Source: an uncultured Pyrinomonas sp. (GTDB taxonomy: Bacteria > Acidobacteriota > Blastocatellia > Pyrinomonadales > Pyrinomonadaceae). From it: a DNA stretch of 16,420 nucleotides. This document shows, one piece after another, positions 7,620 through 15,541 of this stretch; position 1 is the first letter of the stretch, and the number at the start of each line of letters is the position of its first letter. Where the stretch lies: positions 1-16,420 of the forward strand of contig CAKZOF010000531.1 of the NCBI GenBank assembly GCA_937135995.1. Direction: 5' to 3'. The translations under genes and the position numbers were made by a program. The notes under the pieces were generated by a model. It saw only the letters and a list, made by a program, of their open reading frames with translations. It was not told the DNA's origin and ran no database searches.

Positions 7620-7655
7620 CTTACGTAAAATGTTGATGGTCAAAACCTTCTGGAT

Positions 7656-7697
7656 TGCACGTGGTGCACGCATGAGCGGCTTCCGTCGGCGACGGAA
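7656..7697. promoter_or_regulatory. Two short perfect dyads upstream of the sigma-54-like site
   Basis: TGCAC-GTG-GTGCA lies at 7656-7668 and TTCCGTC-GGC-GACGGAA at 7681-7697. Both are perfectly symmetric in their arms and stand immediately upstream of the 7703 element, as expected for regulator-binding sites. Which regulator would bind is unknown. Confidence 0.4.
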
Positions 7698-7702
7698 CTA
7701 AG

Positions 7703-7718
7703 TGGAACGGAATTTGCC
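7703..7718 (+). promoter_or_regulatory. Sigma-54 (RpoN)-type -24/-12 promoter candidate
   Basis: TGGAACGGAATTTGCC matches the consensus TGGCACG-N4-TTGCW with one change in the -24 block and C in the last position. The GG (7704-7705) and GC (7716-7717) have the required 12-bp start-to-start spacing. Transcription would start near 7729, about 38 nt before the GTG of the histidine kinase. Confidence 0.45.
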
Positions 7719-7766
7719 CGGAATGAAGCGGTTTTCGCGTTTCGCTGCTCGTAGGGGCTGGATCTG

Positions 7767-10694
7767 GTGAAGAACCCGGTGCTCACAACTCGGACTTGGG
7801 CGTTGCTGATCTTGGCAGCGGTACTCGTCGCGGCTGGGGCGCTCAACTTCGCGCAGCGGGTGACGCATGAGCTGCCGCCCACGGATGGGGTCGAGTGGGC
7901 GGACGGCAAAGATGGCATCATCGCGCGGTCGGTGGTACCCGGTTCGGTCGGCGCACGCGCTGGGATTCTGCCCGGAGACAAGTTGCTCGCCGTCGCTTTC
8001 GACGATCTGCACTTCGAGCAGTTGGAACGCGCCGCGCACGTGGGGATCTACCTAGAGCAGGCTGGCGTCGGCGGCAATCTTCACTACCTGATCGAGCGTC
8101 CATCGTTTCCGCCCGAAACGCGTTTCTACTATGCCGATCTTTACGGCTTGGACTCGGTCGAGCGGTGGACAGCGCGCGATCTGATCATCGAAGCGATCGG
8201 ACTTATCTATCTGTTGGTCGGTCTTTTCGTCCTCTTCAAACAGGGTGGGCGGACGCCTTTCGTGCCACACTTCGTCGCGCTCTGTTTGACTGCATTCGTC
8301 TTCCACTTCTACAAACCGATTGGGACGTACGAGGATCTCGATCTTGCGATCTCCTTTTTGGACACGGCCGCCTTGATTCTCTTCGCGCCGCTCTTCATCC
8401 ACTTCTGCGCCCTCTATCCGGTTCGCCGCCGCTTGTTCGAGACAAGGCGTTGGCTGCTGGCGCTGCTCTACGCTCCGGCGGCCGCGCTCATCGGTTTTGC
8501 AGCGCTCGTCCATTTCGTTCCCTCTTCTCGGCTCGAGATCCCAAACGCTTGGATCGCGGGTCTCTACACCACTTCGTTTGCGCTCTTTTGGGCGTCGCTC
8601 GTGGTGGGAGCATTGCTGCTGGTGCGCCGCTTCATCCGCAGCGATAACGCCGTCGTTCGACAGCAACTGAAGTGGATCGTCTGGGGCTCGGCGCTGGCCA
8701 TCACGCCGTTTACGCTCTTCTACGCTATCGCTTATCTGTTCGAGGGGGTCGTCGTCGAAAGTTGGATGACGGACCTCGCGCTTGTGCCGCTGGCGTTGAT
8801 TCCGCTCACCTTCGGCAACTCCGTGGTGCGTTATCGGCTGATGGACGTTGACATCGTCGTCCGGCGCGCCGCCGTCTATGCGCTGACGACGCTGGCCATT
8901 GCGCTGATGATCGGGGCGGTGGTCTATGTCGCCGGGTTGTATGCCATCGGCAGCGAAGACCTGCAACCGGGAATGGTGACGCTGCGGTTCGTCGTTGCGG
9001 TGATCGCCATGGCGGTGATCGTGATGACGGCGGCACCGATCAAAAACTTCTTGCAGGAGAAGACGGATCGGCTTTTCTACGGCGAGCGGTACGATTTGAG
9101 GAACAGCCTGCTCGATTTCGGGCGGACGCTTTCGGCAACCACCGCGTTGGAACCGCTGTTGGACGCGCTCGTGGATCGCCTGCAACAGGTTTTGGGCGTC
9201 GAGCGAATTGCCATCCTCATCGAGGATGCAAGTGAGGCTTCTGGTTATCGCGTGGCGCGTGCCGTGGGGCTCAACGGCGTCGCGCTGCCCGCCAACTTCC
9301 GCGAAGCGATTCGCGTTCACTCGGCTAGGACGGGCGTCGTGCGCGCCGACGATCTCGAACTCGTGCCGGAATCGGAAGCTTCCGTGCGGCGCGCGCTGCA
9401 CTACTACGTCCCGTGCGCGGTGCGTGGGCGCGTGGTCGCTGTGATCGGATTGGGCCGGTCGGCACACGGCGCGCTCCTTTCGTCGGAAGACTTGGAGATC
9501 CTGCGCACGGTTTCTGGTTACGTTGCCGTCGCCATCGAAAACAGCCTGCTCTATCAAGAGCAGAAAGCGCGCGCAGCCGAACTCGAACAGCTCAAAGAGT
9601 TCAACGAATCGATCGTCGAGTCGGTCAACATCGGCCTTTTGGCCGTGGATCGCGAAGGGCGGATCACGCGCTGCAATTCGGCCTTCGAAGAGATGATGCA
9701 GGTGCGGCGCGACGAGATCATCGGTCGTCGGGTGGAAGAGCTATTCGACGAAGGGTTCGCCAACACGTTGCGCGAACTTCTCGGCAGCGCCGGGTGGACG
9801 CTCGCCGAAGTGCGCCACAAGTACAAACTGCGCGCGCGCACGCGCGATGGCCGCCCACTCGTGTTGAACATCGCGCTCGCGCCGTTGCAACGCGCCGACG
9901 TCCATGGCACCACGGGAACGCTCGTCGTGCTCGAAGATGCGACGACTCGCACGCAGCTCGAAGAGCAGTTGCAACAGGCCGAAAAGCTCTCTTCGATCGG
10001 CTTGCTCGCCGCCGGCGTCGCGCACGAGATCAACACGCCGCTCACCGGCATCTCGAGCTACACGCAGATGTTGCTCGGGATGATCCCGCCGACGGATCCG
10101 AAGCACGCGCTGCTCGAAAAGATTCAGCGTCAAGCTGGGCGCGCCGCTGGCATCGTCAACAACCTATTGAACTTCTCGCGCACGGGCAGCGCTGCCGAGT
10201 TCGGGCCGGTGGACATCAATCGCGTACTCGACGACACGCTGCAACTTCTCGAGCCGCAGCTTCGCAAAGGGCAGATCGAAATCCAACGTCGCTACCGAGA
10301 AGGTTTACCGCCCGCGTGGGGCAACGCCGGCAAACTGCAACAGGTCTTTACGAACCTGCTCTTGAACGCACGCGATGCCATCATCGACGGCGGTTGCATC
10401 ACGCTGACGACGGACGAAGAGGACGGCGTCGTGGTGATCGAAGTGGCAGACAACGGCATCGGCATCGCGCCCGAAGACCTACCGCGCATCTACGATCCGT
10501 TCTTCACGACCAAAGGCGTCGGCATCGGCACCGGATTGGGGCTGGCGGTCACCTACGGCATCGTTCAGGAACATGCCGGGCGGATCACGGTCGAGAGCGC
10601 CGTCGGGCGCGGCACCACCTTCCGCATCATGCTGCCGAAAGCCGAACTGCGCTTGGCCGAGGCGCGCGCCAGACTGCAAGCGGTCGGCGATTGA
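7767..10694 (+). CDS. Membrane sensor histidine kinase with PDZ, multi-TM, GAF and PAS domains
   Basis: The 975-residue protein has one N-terminal membrane helix (TWALLILAAVLVAAGAL), then a PDZ-like domain at about 37-105 (IIARSVVPGSVGARAGILPGD), and about eight further helices up to residue ~425. A GAF domain (about 455-605) and a PAS domain (about 612-735, VDREGRITRCNSAFEEMM) follow. The kinase core has H753 in GVAHEINTPL, the N-box with N867 (FTNLLLNARDAI), D895 in DNGIGIAPED and GTGLGL at 921-926, all intact, so it should autophosphorylate. No response regulator gene is adjacent, so the partner is unknown. The GTG start follows GGGG at 7753-7756; the upstream sigma-54-like element suggests RpoN control. 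The PDZ domain placed on the outer face could sense misfolded or processed envelope peptides (inference). Confidence 0.9.
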   Translation: MKNPVLTTRTWALLILAAVLVAAGALNFAQRVTHELPPTDGVEWADGKDGIIARSVVPGSVGARAGILPGDKLLAVAFDDLHFEQLERAAHVGIYLEQAGVGGNLHYLIERPSFPPETRFYYADLYGLDSVERWTARDLIIEAIGLIYLLVGLFVLFKQGGRTPFVPHFVALCLTAFVFHFYKPIGTYEDLDLAISFLDTAALILFAPLFIHFCALYPVRRRLFETRRWLLALLYAPAAALIGFAALVHFVPSSRLEIPNAWIAGLYTTSFALFWASLVVGALLLVRRFIRSDNAVVRQQLKWIVWGSALAITPFTLFYAIAYLFEGVVVESWMTDLALVPLALIPLTFGNSVVRYRLMDVDIVVRRAAVYALTTLAIALMIGAVVYVAGLYAIGSEDLQPGMVTLRFVVAVIAMAVIVMTAAPIKNFLQEKTDRLFYGERYDLRNSLLDFGRTLSATTALEPLLDALVDRLQQVLGVERIAILIEDASEASGYRVARAVGLNGVALPANFREAIRVHSARTGVVRADDLELVPESEASVRRALHYYVPCAVRGRVVAVIGLGRSAHGALLSSEDLEILRTVSGYVAVAIENSLLYQEQKARAAELEQLKEFNESIVESVNIGLLAVDREGRITRCNSAFEEMMQVRRDEIIGRRVEELFDEGFANTLRELLGSAGWTLAEVRHKYKLRARTRDGRPLVLNIALAPLQRADVHGTTGTLVVLEDATTRTQLEEQLQQAEKLSSIGLLAAGVAHEINTPLTGISSYTQMLLGMIPPTDPKHALLEKIQRQAGRAAGIVNNLLNFSRTGSAAEFGPVDINRVLDDTLQLLEPQLRKGQIEIQRRYREGLPPAWGNAGKLQQVFTNLLLNARDAIIDGGCITLTTDEEDGVVVIEVADNGIGIAPEDLPRIYDPFFTTKGVGIGTGLGLAVTYGIVQEHAGRITVESAVGRGTTFRIMLPKAELRLAEARARLQAVGD

Positions 10695-10775
10695 AAAAAG
10701 CAGTAGTCGAACGCTGAAGCCTCGCTCAGCCCGGTTCGGGCACTGGTCCACCGAAGGCTGCAACTACATTTGAAC

Positions 10776-10890
10776 GAACGGTCGAAAAAGACCGCGCCTC
10801 CTGTTCCGAACGTTTCACATTCCCATCAGATTCGGTCAAGAAGGAGGCAAGAACGGCGAAAAGCCGCGCTTTCTGCTCCGAATGTTTCAC
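10776..10890 (+). repeat. Two copies of a hairpin-bearing element, 75-bp offset
   Basis: Copy 1 is 10776-10818 (43 nt) and copy 2 is 10851-10890 (40 nt). With three single-base gaps they agree at 36 of 40 aligned positions, and the four substitutions are all C/T transitions. The 5' half folds as CGGTC-gaaaaa-GACCG in copy 1 and CGGC-gaaaa-GCCG in copy 2: one base pair (T-A) has been lost from both sides of the stem together. The 3' half is the conserved CTCCGAATGTTTCAC-like tail. A degenerate third copy may begin near 10964. Confidence 0.65.
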
Positions 10891-11106
10891 CGATCAGGAA
10901 AGAGCGCGCTCCGGCGCTGCTCTCTTCGCCCGACCAACTCGCCAGCGGTCGAACGCACAGTGAAGAACGGCGTGCGATCAACCCATTCGGTTCACCATTG
11001 GGATGAATTCACCTCGATTTAACTGCCGCTTAACCGAAGTTTAGCACGGCGTCGTTTATCCTTTGCCTTCAAACGGTCTCGGAGAAGGATTTTCTTGCGC
11101 GTCGGC

Positions 11107-11136
11107 TTGACGCGCCCGCGCTGGCGCGTGTAAAAA
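11107..11136 (+). promoter_or_regulatory. Sigma-70-type promoter candidate for the nuclease operon
   Basis: TTGACG (11107-11112, 5 of 6 matches) is followed after 18 bp by TAAAAA (11131-11136, 4 of 6 matches). Transcription from about 11143 would give a leader of roughly 55 nt with GAGAGAAAGG just before the GTG start at 11199. Confidence 0.45.
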
Positions 11137-11198
11137 GGCGGCGCTCTTCCCCAAACGTTCTGACAACGACGTCCTCTTCGGAGAGAAAGGATTTTCGC

Positions 11199-14100
11199 GT
11201 GCTCACGGGAATCGGACGCGGCTCCGTCCGCAGATCTTTGCTGTTGACCGTTCTAGTCGGGGCGATCTTCGCCCTCCACCAAGCGATCCTTTGGACCGGA
11301 AGCGCTGGCGCGCAGACCGGCGCGCCGCAAATCGTCATCAGCCAAGTTTACGGCGGTGGCGGAAACAGCGGCGCTACCTACAGGAACGACTTCATCGAAA
11401 TATTCAACCGCGGCACCACAGCGGTGAACCTCACCGGTTGGTCGGTGCAGTATGCGTCGAGCACCGGCTCGACGTGGCAGGTGACGACGCTTTCGGGAAC
11501 GCTTCAGCCGGGGCAGTACTACTTGATCCGACAAGCTGCCGGTTCAGGCGGCACGGTCGATCTTCCGACGCCTGATGCAACCGGCAACATCGCCATGAGC
11601 GCGACGTCGGGCAAGGTCGCCCTCGTCAGCAGCACCACTGCGCTTACAGGCACTTGTCCGACCGCTAACATCGTCGATTTCGTCGGCTACGGCAGCACGG
11701 CCAACTGCTTCGAGGGTGCAGGGCCGACGGCCAACTTGAGCAATACCACCGCTGCTCTTCGCGCAGGCAACGGCTGCACTGACACCAACAACAACAACGC
11801 CGATTTCTCAACGGGCGCACCGACGCCGCGCAACACCGGCTCGCCGCTCAATCCGTGCGGCGGCGCGCCGACGCCGTCACCCTCGCCGTCACCTCCGCCC
11901 TCCATCACGCCGATCCATGTGATTCAGGGCGCGGGATCTTCTTCGCCGCTGGTTGGGCAAACGGTGACGACGAGCGGCATCGTGACCGGGTTGAAAGCGA
12001 ACGGTTTCTTCATCCAAGCGCCGGAAGCGGAAGCCGACGGAGACCCGAACACTTCCGAGGGGATCTTCGTCTTTACTTCCTCGGCCCCGCCGCCAGCAGC
12101 AACCATCGGCAATCGCGTCAACGTCACGGGTACGGTGACCGAATTTCGCCCGTCTTCGGACCCGAACAGTCCGCCGTTGACGCAGATCTCCAATTCGCCC
12201 ACGGTGACGGTCGTCTCGACCAATAACCCGTTGCCGGCACCGGTGACACTCACGCCTGCCGATACGTCGCCCACGGGAACGGTGGAGCAACTTGAAAAGT
12301 ACGAAGGGATGCGTGTGCGCGTCGATACCCTTCTCGTCGTCGCGCCGACGGGCGGTGCGGTCAATGAAACGACCGCGACCGCTGTCTCGAACGGAGTTTT
12401 CTATGGCGTTATCGCAGGCGTGGCGCGTCCGTTCCGCGAACCGGGAGTTTCGGTGCTTGATCCGTTGCCCGCTGGCGCGCCGTGTTGCGTGCCTCGTTTC
12501 GACGCAAACCCCGAGAAGCTGCGCATCGACAGCGACGCGCAACCCGGAGCCACGGCGCTGAACGTCACGGCGGGTAGCACGGTTTCCAACATCGTTGGGC
12601 CGCTCGATTTCGGCTTTCGCACCTACACCATCTTGCCAGATGCGGCAACGCCGCCGAGCGTGTCGAACCTAGGCAGCGCCATCGCCGTGCCCGATCCGAC
12701 GGCGGATGAGTTCACGGTCGGTTCGTTTAACATGGAGCGCTTCTTCGACGCGACCGATGACCCAGCGATCAGCGAGCCGGTGTTGACGCCGACGGCTTTC
12801 AGCAATCGGTTGAACAAGGCTTCGCTGGCCATCCGGCAGGTGATGAAAGCGCCCGACATCATCGGCGTCGAAGAGGTAGAGAACATCGCGACGCTTCAAG
12901 CGGTCGCTAACAAATTGAATGATGACGAAGTCGCCGCAGGGCGTCCAAATCCGAACTACCAAGCCTTCTTGATCGAAGGCAACGATCAGGGCGGCATCGA
13001 CGTCGGCTTTCTGGTCAAGGCGAGTCGCGTCGAAGTCATCGAAGTGCGGCAAGAAGGCAAAAACGCGACCTACCTCAACCCGATCACGAATCAACCGGAA
13101 TTGTTGAACGATCGTCCGCCGCTCGTCCTGCGCGCGCGTGTGCGCCGCGACGCGGCGGATGCCGGAGTCGGCGTGACGGTGGTGGTCAATCACCTTCGAT
13201 CCCTCCTAGGCATCAACGATCCGAACGAGGGGACGCGCGTGCGCGCCAAGCGAAGAGCGCAAGCCGAATTCCTGGCCAATCTCTTGCAATCGCTGCAAAA
13301 TTCCGCGCCAGCGGAGCCAATCATCTCGGTCGGCGATTACAACGCCTTCCAATTCAACGACGGCTATGTGGATGTGATCGGCACAGTGCGCGGGCAGCCG
13401 ACGCCGCCCGATCAGGTTGTGCTCGCCTCGAGCGACTTGGTGGAGCCAGACTTCATCGATCTGGTGGACCAGTTGCCGACGGTCGAGAGGTACTCATACG
13501 TGAACAACGGTGACGCGCAAGTGCTCGACCACGTCATCGTCAATCAAGCCGCCTTCGGGCGTTTCAATCGCTTCGCCTATGCACGCAACGATGCCGATTT
13601 CCCCGAAACCTTCCGCAACGACGCGACGCGACCGGAGAGGATTTCGGATCACGATATGCCGGTCGCCTATTTCGCGCTGCCGCCGGTTAACCGTGCGCCC
13701 ATCGCCAGCAATCAAAGCGTGACGGCGACGTACGCGACGCCGCTCAGCTTCGCGCTCGAGGCGAGCGATCCCGATGGCGACGCGCTCAGCTTCACGCTCG
13801 TCTCGGCTCCGACCAAAGGCAGCGTCGCGTTCGATAACAGCAATCGCACGGCGACCTATGTGCCCGACGCCGGCGCTTCAGGCACCGACTCTTTCACCTA
13901 TCGCGTGACCGATCCACATGGCGCGAGCGCGCAGGCGACCGTTTCCGTCACCATCGTGCCCGAAGACGTGTCGAGTCTGGTTCGCGCGACGAGTTCCGGG
14001 TTGATTTACAATCGCGCGACGCGCACATACAATGGAACGGTCACCATCACCAACACGAGCGCGCGAACCATCAGCGGGCCGTTGCAGATCGTGTTGACCG

Positions 14101-14279
14101 AGCTTTCATCAGGGGTCACGCTCGTCAACGCCAACGGCACTTACAACGGCGATCCGTACGTCACCGCTGGCATCGCCGCGCTGGCGCCGAACGAAGCCGT
14201 GACGGTGAACGTGCGTTTCCGCAGTTCGTCGAGCGCGCGCATCGGCTACGTGGTCAAAACTTATGCGGGAATCTTCTAG
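11199..14279 (+). CDS. Secreted multidomain nuclease/phosphatase (lamin-tail, OB-like, EEP, cadherin-like)
   Basis: The 1,026-residue product starts at GTG 11199 with GAAAGG 8 nt upstream. A signal peptide (RRSLLLTVLVGAIFALHQAIL ... SAGAQ) is followed by a lamin-tail domain (about 44-215, IVISQVYGGGGNSG, DFIEIFNRGTTAVNLTGWSV), a Pro/Ser/Thr linker (about 223-238), an OB-like region (about 240-370) and an endonuclease/exonuclease/phosphatase domain (about 505-830). The EEP residues are present: N511 (SFNMERFF), E558/E559 (IGVEEVEN), the GGIDVGFL strand, NHLRS, D713 and N715 (GDYNAF) and SDHD at 816-819. A cadherin-like repeat (about 832-925, ASDPDGDALSF) and a beta-rich C-terminal domain follow. 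The arrangement matches ExeM/NucH-type extracellular DNases, so it probably degrades extracellular DNA, giving phosphate or loosening biofilm. It carries no PEP-CTERM itself. Confidence 0.88.
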   Translation: MLTGIGRGSVRRSLLLTVLVGAIFALHQAILWTGSAGAQTGAPQIVISQVYGGGGNSGATYRNDFIEIFNRGTTAVNLTGWSVQYASSTGSTWQVTTLSGTLQPGQYYLIRQAAGSGGTVDLPTPDATGNIAMSATSGKVALVSSTTALTGTCPTANIVDFVGYGSTANCFEGAGPTANLSNTTAALRAGNGCTDTNNNNADFSTGAPTPRNTGSPLNPCGGAPTPSPSPSPPPSITPIHVIQGAGSSSPLVGQTVTTSGIVTGLKANGFFIQAPEAEADGDPNTSEGIFVFTSSAPPPAATIGNRVNVTGTVTEFRPSSDPNSPPLTQISNSPTVTVVSTNNPLPAPVTLTPADTSPTGTVEQLEKYEGMRVRVDTLLVVAPTGGAVNETTATAVSNGVFYGVIAGVARPFREPGVSVLDPLPAGAPCCVPRFDANPEKLRIDSDAQPGATALNVTAGSTVSNIVGPLDFGFRTYTILPDAATPPSVSNLGSAIAVPDPTADEFTVGSFNMERFFDATDDPAISEPVLTPTAFSNRLNKASLAIRQVMKAPDIIGVEEVENIATLQAVANKLNDDEVAAGRPNPNYQAFLIEGNDQGGIDVGFLVKASRVEVIEVRQEGKNATYLNPITNQPELLNDRPPLVLRARVRRDAADAGVGVTVVVNHLRSLLGINDPNEGTRVRAKRRAQAEFLANLLQSLQNSAPAEPIISVGDYNAFQFNDGYVDVIGTVRGQPTPPDQVVLASSDLVEPDFIDLVDQLPTVERYSYVNNGDAQVLDHVIVNQAAFGRFNRFAYARNDADFPETFRNDATRPERISDHDMPVAYFALPPVNRAPIASNQSVTATYATPLSFALEASDPDGDALSFTLVSAPTKGSVAFDNSNRTATYVPDAGASGTDSFTYRVTDPHGASAQATVSVTIVPEDVSSLVRATSSGLIYNRATRTYNGTVTITNTSARTISGPLQIVLTELSSGVTLVNANGTYNGDPYVTAGIAALAPNEAVTVNVRFRSSSSARIGYVVKTYAGIF

Positions 14280-14292
14280 GGAGAAAAGACCG

Positions 14293-14928
14293 ATGATGAA
14301 GAATCGCTGGCAAGCACTGTTAACTTCGCTCGCTGCTTTGCTGTTGTTCGCCACCGCACAGGCGGAAGCAGCGCCCGTGACCTACGATGTGTTCGTCAAC
14401 ACGAGCGCCATCAACAGCACGAGCGGCTTTCTTTCGTTTCAATTCAATCCAGGCAACGTGACTGCGCAAAGCGCGACCGTGACCATTTCCAACTTCGCTT
14501 TCACGGGCGGCCCGCTCGCTCCGACCTCGACCAACAGCGGCGGGGCGAGCGGCACGTTGCCTTCGACGGTGACCATCGCGAACAGCGCGGGGTTCAACGA
14601 ACTATTTCAAGGCTTCACGTTCGGGTCGAACTTCTCTTTCCGTTTGACGTTCGCCGGTCCAGCGCTCGACGCGCCGAGCGGCGCCTCTTCGGGAAGCGCT
14701 TTCGGCCTCTCGCTCTACGACTCGAACGACGAGCCGCTTCTAACCACCGATCCGAACGGCACGATCCTGACCATTCTGCTCAACCCAAACGGCAGCTTGA
14801 GCGTCTCATACTTATCGCCGGGTGTTGTGTCTCTCAATCAGGTCGCTGTGCCTGAACCGGCGACGTTGTTACTTGTTGGAACAGGGCTTGTCGGCCTCGG
14901 CGCTGTTCGGGGACGCCGCCAGAGGTAG
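14293..14928 (+). CDS. PEP-CTERM surface/exported protein
   Basis: From ATG 14293 the product has 211 residues. AGGGAG (14278-14283), overlapping the nuclease stop, stands 9 nt upstream, so translation is probably linked to the preceding gene 13 bp away. A signal peptide (LLTSLAALLLFATAQAEA) leads into a beta-rich, Ser/Thr/Asn/Gly-rich body (YDVFVNTSAINSTSGFLSF) and the tail VPEPATLLLVGTGLVGLGA-VRGRRQR: PEP motif, hydrophobic helix and basic end, the complete exosortase sorting signal. Such proteins are cut by an exosortase and released or anchored at the surface, often in extracellular polymeric material. No exosortase gene is in the window. The body has no cysteine or catalytic motif that I can see, so its job is unknown; it may resemble PEP-CTERM families with a similar N-terminal YDV-x-V-x-T-S start. 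Confidence 0.88.
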   Translation: MMKNRWQALLTSLAALLLFATAQAEAAPVTYDVFVNTSAINSTSGFLSFQFNPGNVTAQSATVTISNFAFTGGPLAPTSTNSGGASGTLPSTVTIANSAGFNELFQGFTFGSNFSFRLTFAGPALDAPSGASSGSAFGLSLYDSNDEPLLTTDPNGTILTILLNPNGSLSVSYLSPGVVSLNQVAVPEPATLLLVGTGLVGLGAVRGRRQR

Positions 14929-14952
14929 CGCTCGATCGGTTCAGCGCGCTCC

Positions 14953-15004
14953 GCGACGAAGACGCCGAAGAGAACTGAGGAGCGGCGTCTTCGTCGCCTC
15001 TTTT
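14953..15004 (+). terminator. Rho-independent terminator of the nuclease/PEP-CTERM unit
   Basis: GCGACGAAGACGCCG (14953-14967) and CGGCGTCTTCGTCGC (14983-14997) form a perfect 15-bp stem around a 15-nt loop, followed by CTCTTTT. It starts 25 bp after the PEP-CTERM stop. The minus-strand side lacks a T-tract, so it should work mainly on plus-strand transcripts, although it also lies just beyond the end of the convergent small membrane-protein gene. Confidence 0.85.
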
Positions 15005-15040
15005 CGCTGATGGTTGCCAGCGCGCAAGCGCGGCCAAGAG

Positions 15041-15439
15041 CTATTTGCTTTCTTGCATCTCTTCGACCTCCACCTGTTTCGCTTCGATGTCGAGCCGTTC
15101 CTTTTTGATGTCGAGGCGCAAGCGGTTATAGAGGCTCGTGTATTGGTTAGCCACCCAAACGAGCGCGAAGAAGGCGATCGAGTAGCCGCGCCAGTCGTTG
15201 AACAGAAGTTTGAAGCGCGTGACGAGCAGGACAAGGGCGGCGACGTAGTGGCTGAAGCAGTATTCGCAAGTGAACAGGTAGAAAATTTTCCGCTCGAACA
15301 GGCGGCGGCACGTGCGGCTCTTGGCGATGCAGAAATCACGCGGTTCGCGAAAGATCTCTTCGTGCGTCACAGTCCACGAGATGCAAGCGACCGGGACGGC
15401 GAGGATCAAGAGCCAAACGATTTGCGTGCCCAAACTCAT
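15041..15439 (-). CDS. Small membrane protein with TCEYCFSH motif (DUF1360-like)
   Basis: The 132-residue product has an N-terminal helix (TQIVWLLILAVPVACISWTV), a short cytoplasmic or periplasmic loop with two more cysteines (FCIAKSRTC), a second hydrophobic segment beginning LFTCEYCFSHYVAALVLLV, a third (YSIAFFALVWVANQYTSLY) and a charged C-terminal helix (DIKKERLDIEAKQVEVEEM) likely to form a coiled coil. The T-C-x-Y-C-x-x-H/W-VA pattern resembles the DUF1360 group of small membrane proteins, whose function is not known. The start ATG at 15439 has a GGGGCGAAG-like site before it, and a TATAAT box lies 27 nt upstream. It is divergent from the next gene and convergent with the PEP-CTERM gene. 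Confidence 0.7.
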   Translation of the reverse strand: MSLGTQIVWLLILAVPVACISWTVTHEEIFREPRDFCIAKSRTCRRLFERKIFYLFTCEYCFSHYVAALVLLVTRFKLLFNDWRGYSIAFFALVWVANQYTSLYNRLRLDIKKERLDIEAKQVEVEEMQESK

Positions 15440-15465
15440 GCGCTTCGCCCCACGGGTTAGCGCCG

Positions 15466-15471
15466 ATTATA
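15466..15471 (-). promoter_or_regulatory. Perfect TATAAT -10 box between divergent genes
   Basis: Reading the minus strand, TATAAT is perfect and lies 27 nt before the ATG of the small membrane protein. No good -35 hexamer is visible at the usual distance (15489-15494). The same bases read TTATAC on the plus strand, so the site could serve both divergent genes. Confidence 0.4.
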
Positions 15472-15541
15472 CATGAACGGCGCTGGTGCATCGCGCCGCG
15501 GCTTTGTTTTCGGCCCGAGGACCGTTAAACTTTGCGGCGAA

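Larger units (their letters stand above)
7324..7766. other. 443-bp intergenic region rich in inverted repeats
   Basis: I see no supported plus-strand gene here. The region contains a 15-bp inverted repeat (7423-7437 and 7553-7567), a bulged hairpin (7588-7619), two short perfect dyads (7656-7668, 7681-7697) and a sigma-54-like element (7703-7718). On the minus strand, short stretches look protein-like but are split by a stop and by frame changes, so no gene is called. Confidence 0.5.
10695..11198. other. 504-bp intergenic region between kinase and nuclease genes
   Basis: It contains two copies of a structured repeat (10776-10818, 10851-10890) and a promoter candidate (11107-11136). A 78-codon frame from TTG 10770 to 11006 spans the repeats but lacks a ribosome-binding site and any family resemblance, so I do not call it a gene. 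A short hairpin GCCCG-gtt-CGGGC (10729-10741) follows the kinase stop but has no U-tract. Confidence 0.5.

Noticed and set aside
7248..7673. Minus-strand 141-codon frame downstream of the barrel gene
   Set aside because: It overlaps the strong terminator hairpin of the barrel gene and switches to a better-looking frame midway; it may be a remnant but is not a supported gene.
8052..9557. A 501-codon open frame on the minus strand
   Set aside because: It lies wholly inside the histidine kinase gene, whose protein has intact membrane, GAF and kinase motifs. The antisense product is Arg/His/Asp/Gln-rich low-complexity sequence with no recognisable fold, typical of the shadow of a GC-rich gene.
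10770..11006. A 78-codon frame with ER-(x)-P repeats
   Set aside because: The TTG start has no ribosome-binding site and the product is Arg/Pro/Ser-rich without family resemblance. The repeat is better described at DNA/RNA level, although coding is kept as an alternative in the findings.
11861..11925. Short tandem-like CCGTCACC/CCGTCACCT run
   Set aside because: It encodes the Pro/Ser/Thr linker between the lamin-tail and OB-like domains of the nuclease; linker codon repetition explains it and it is not a CRISPR or satellite.
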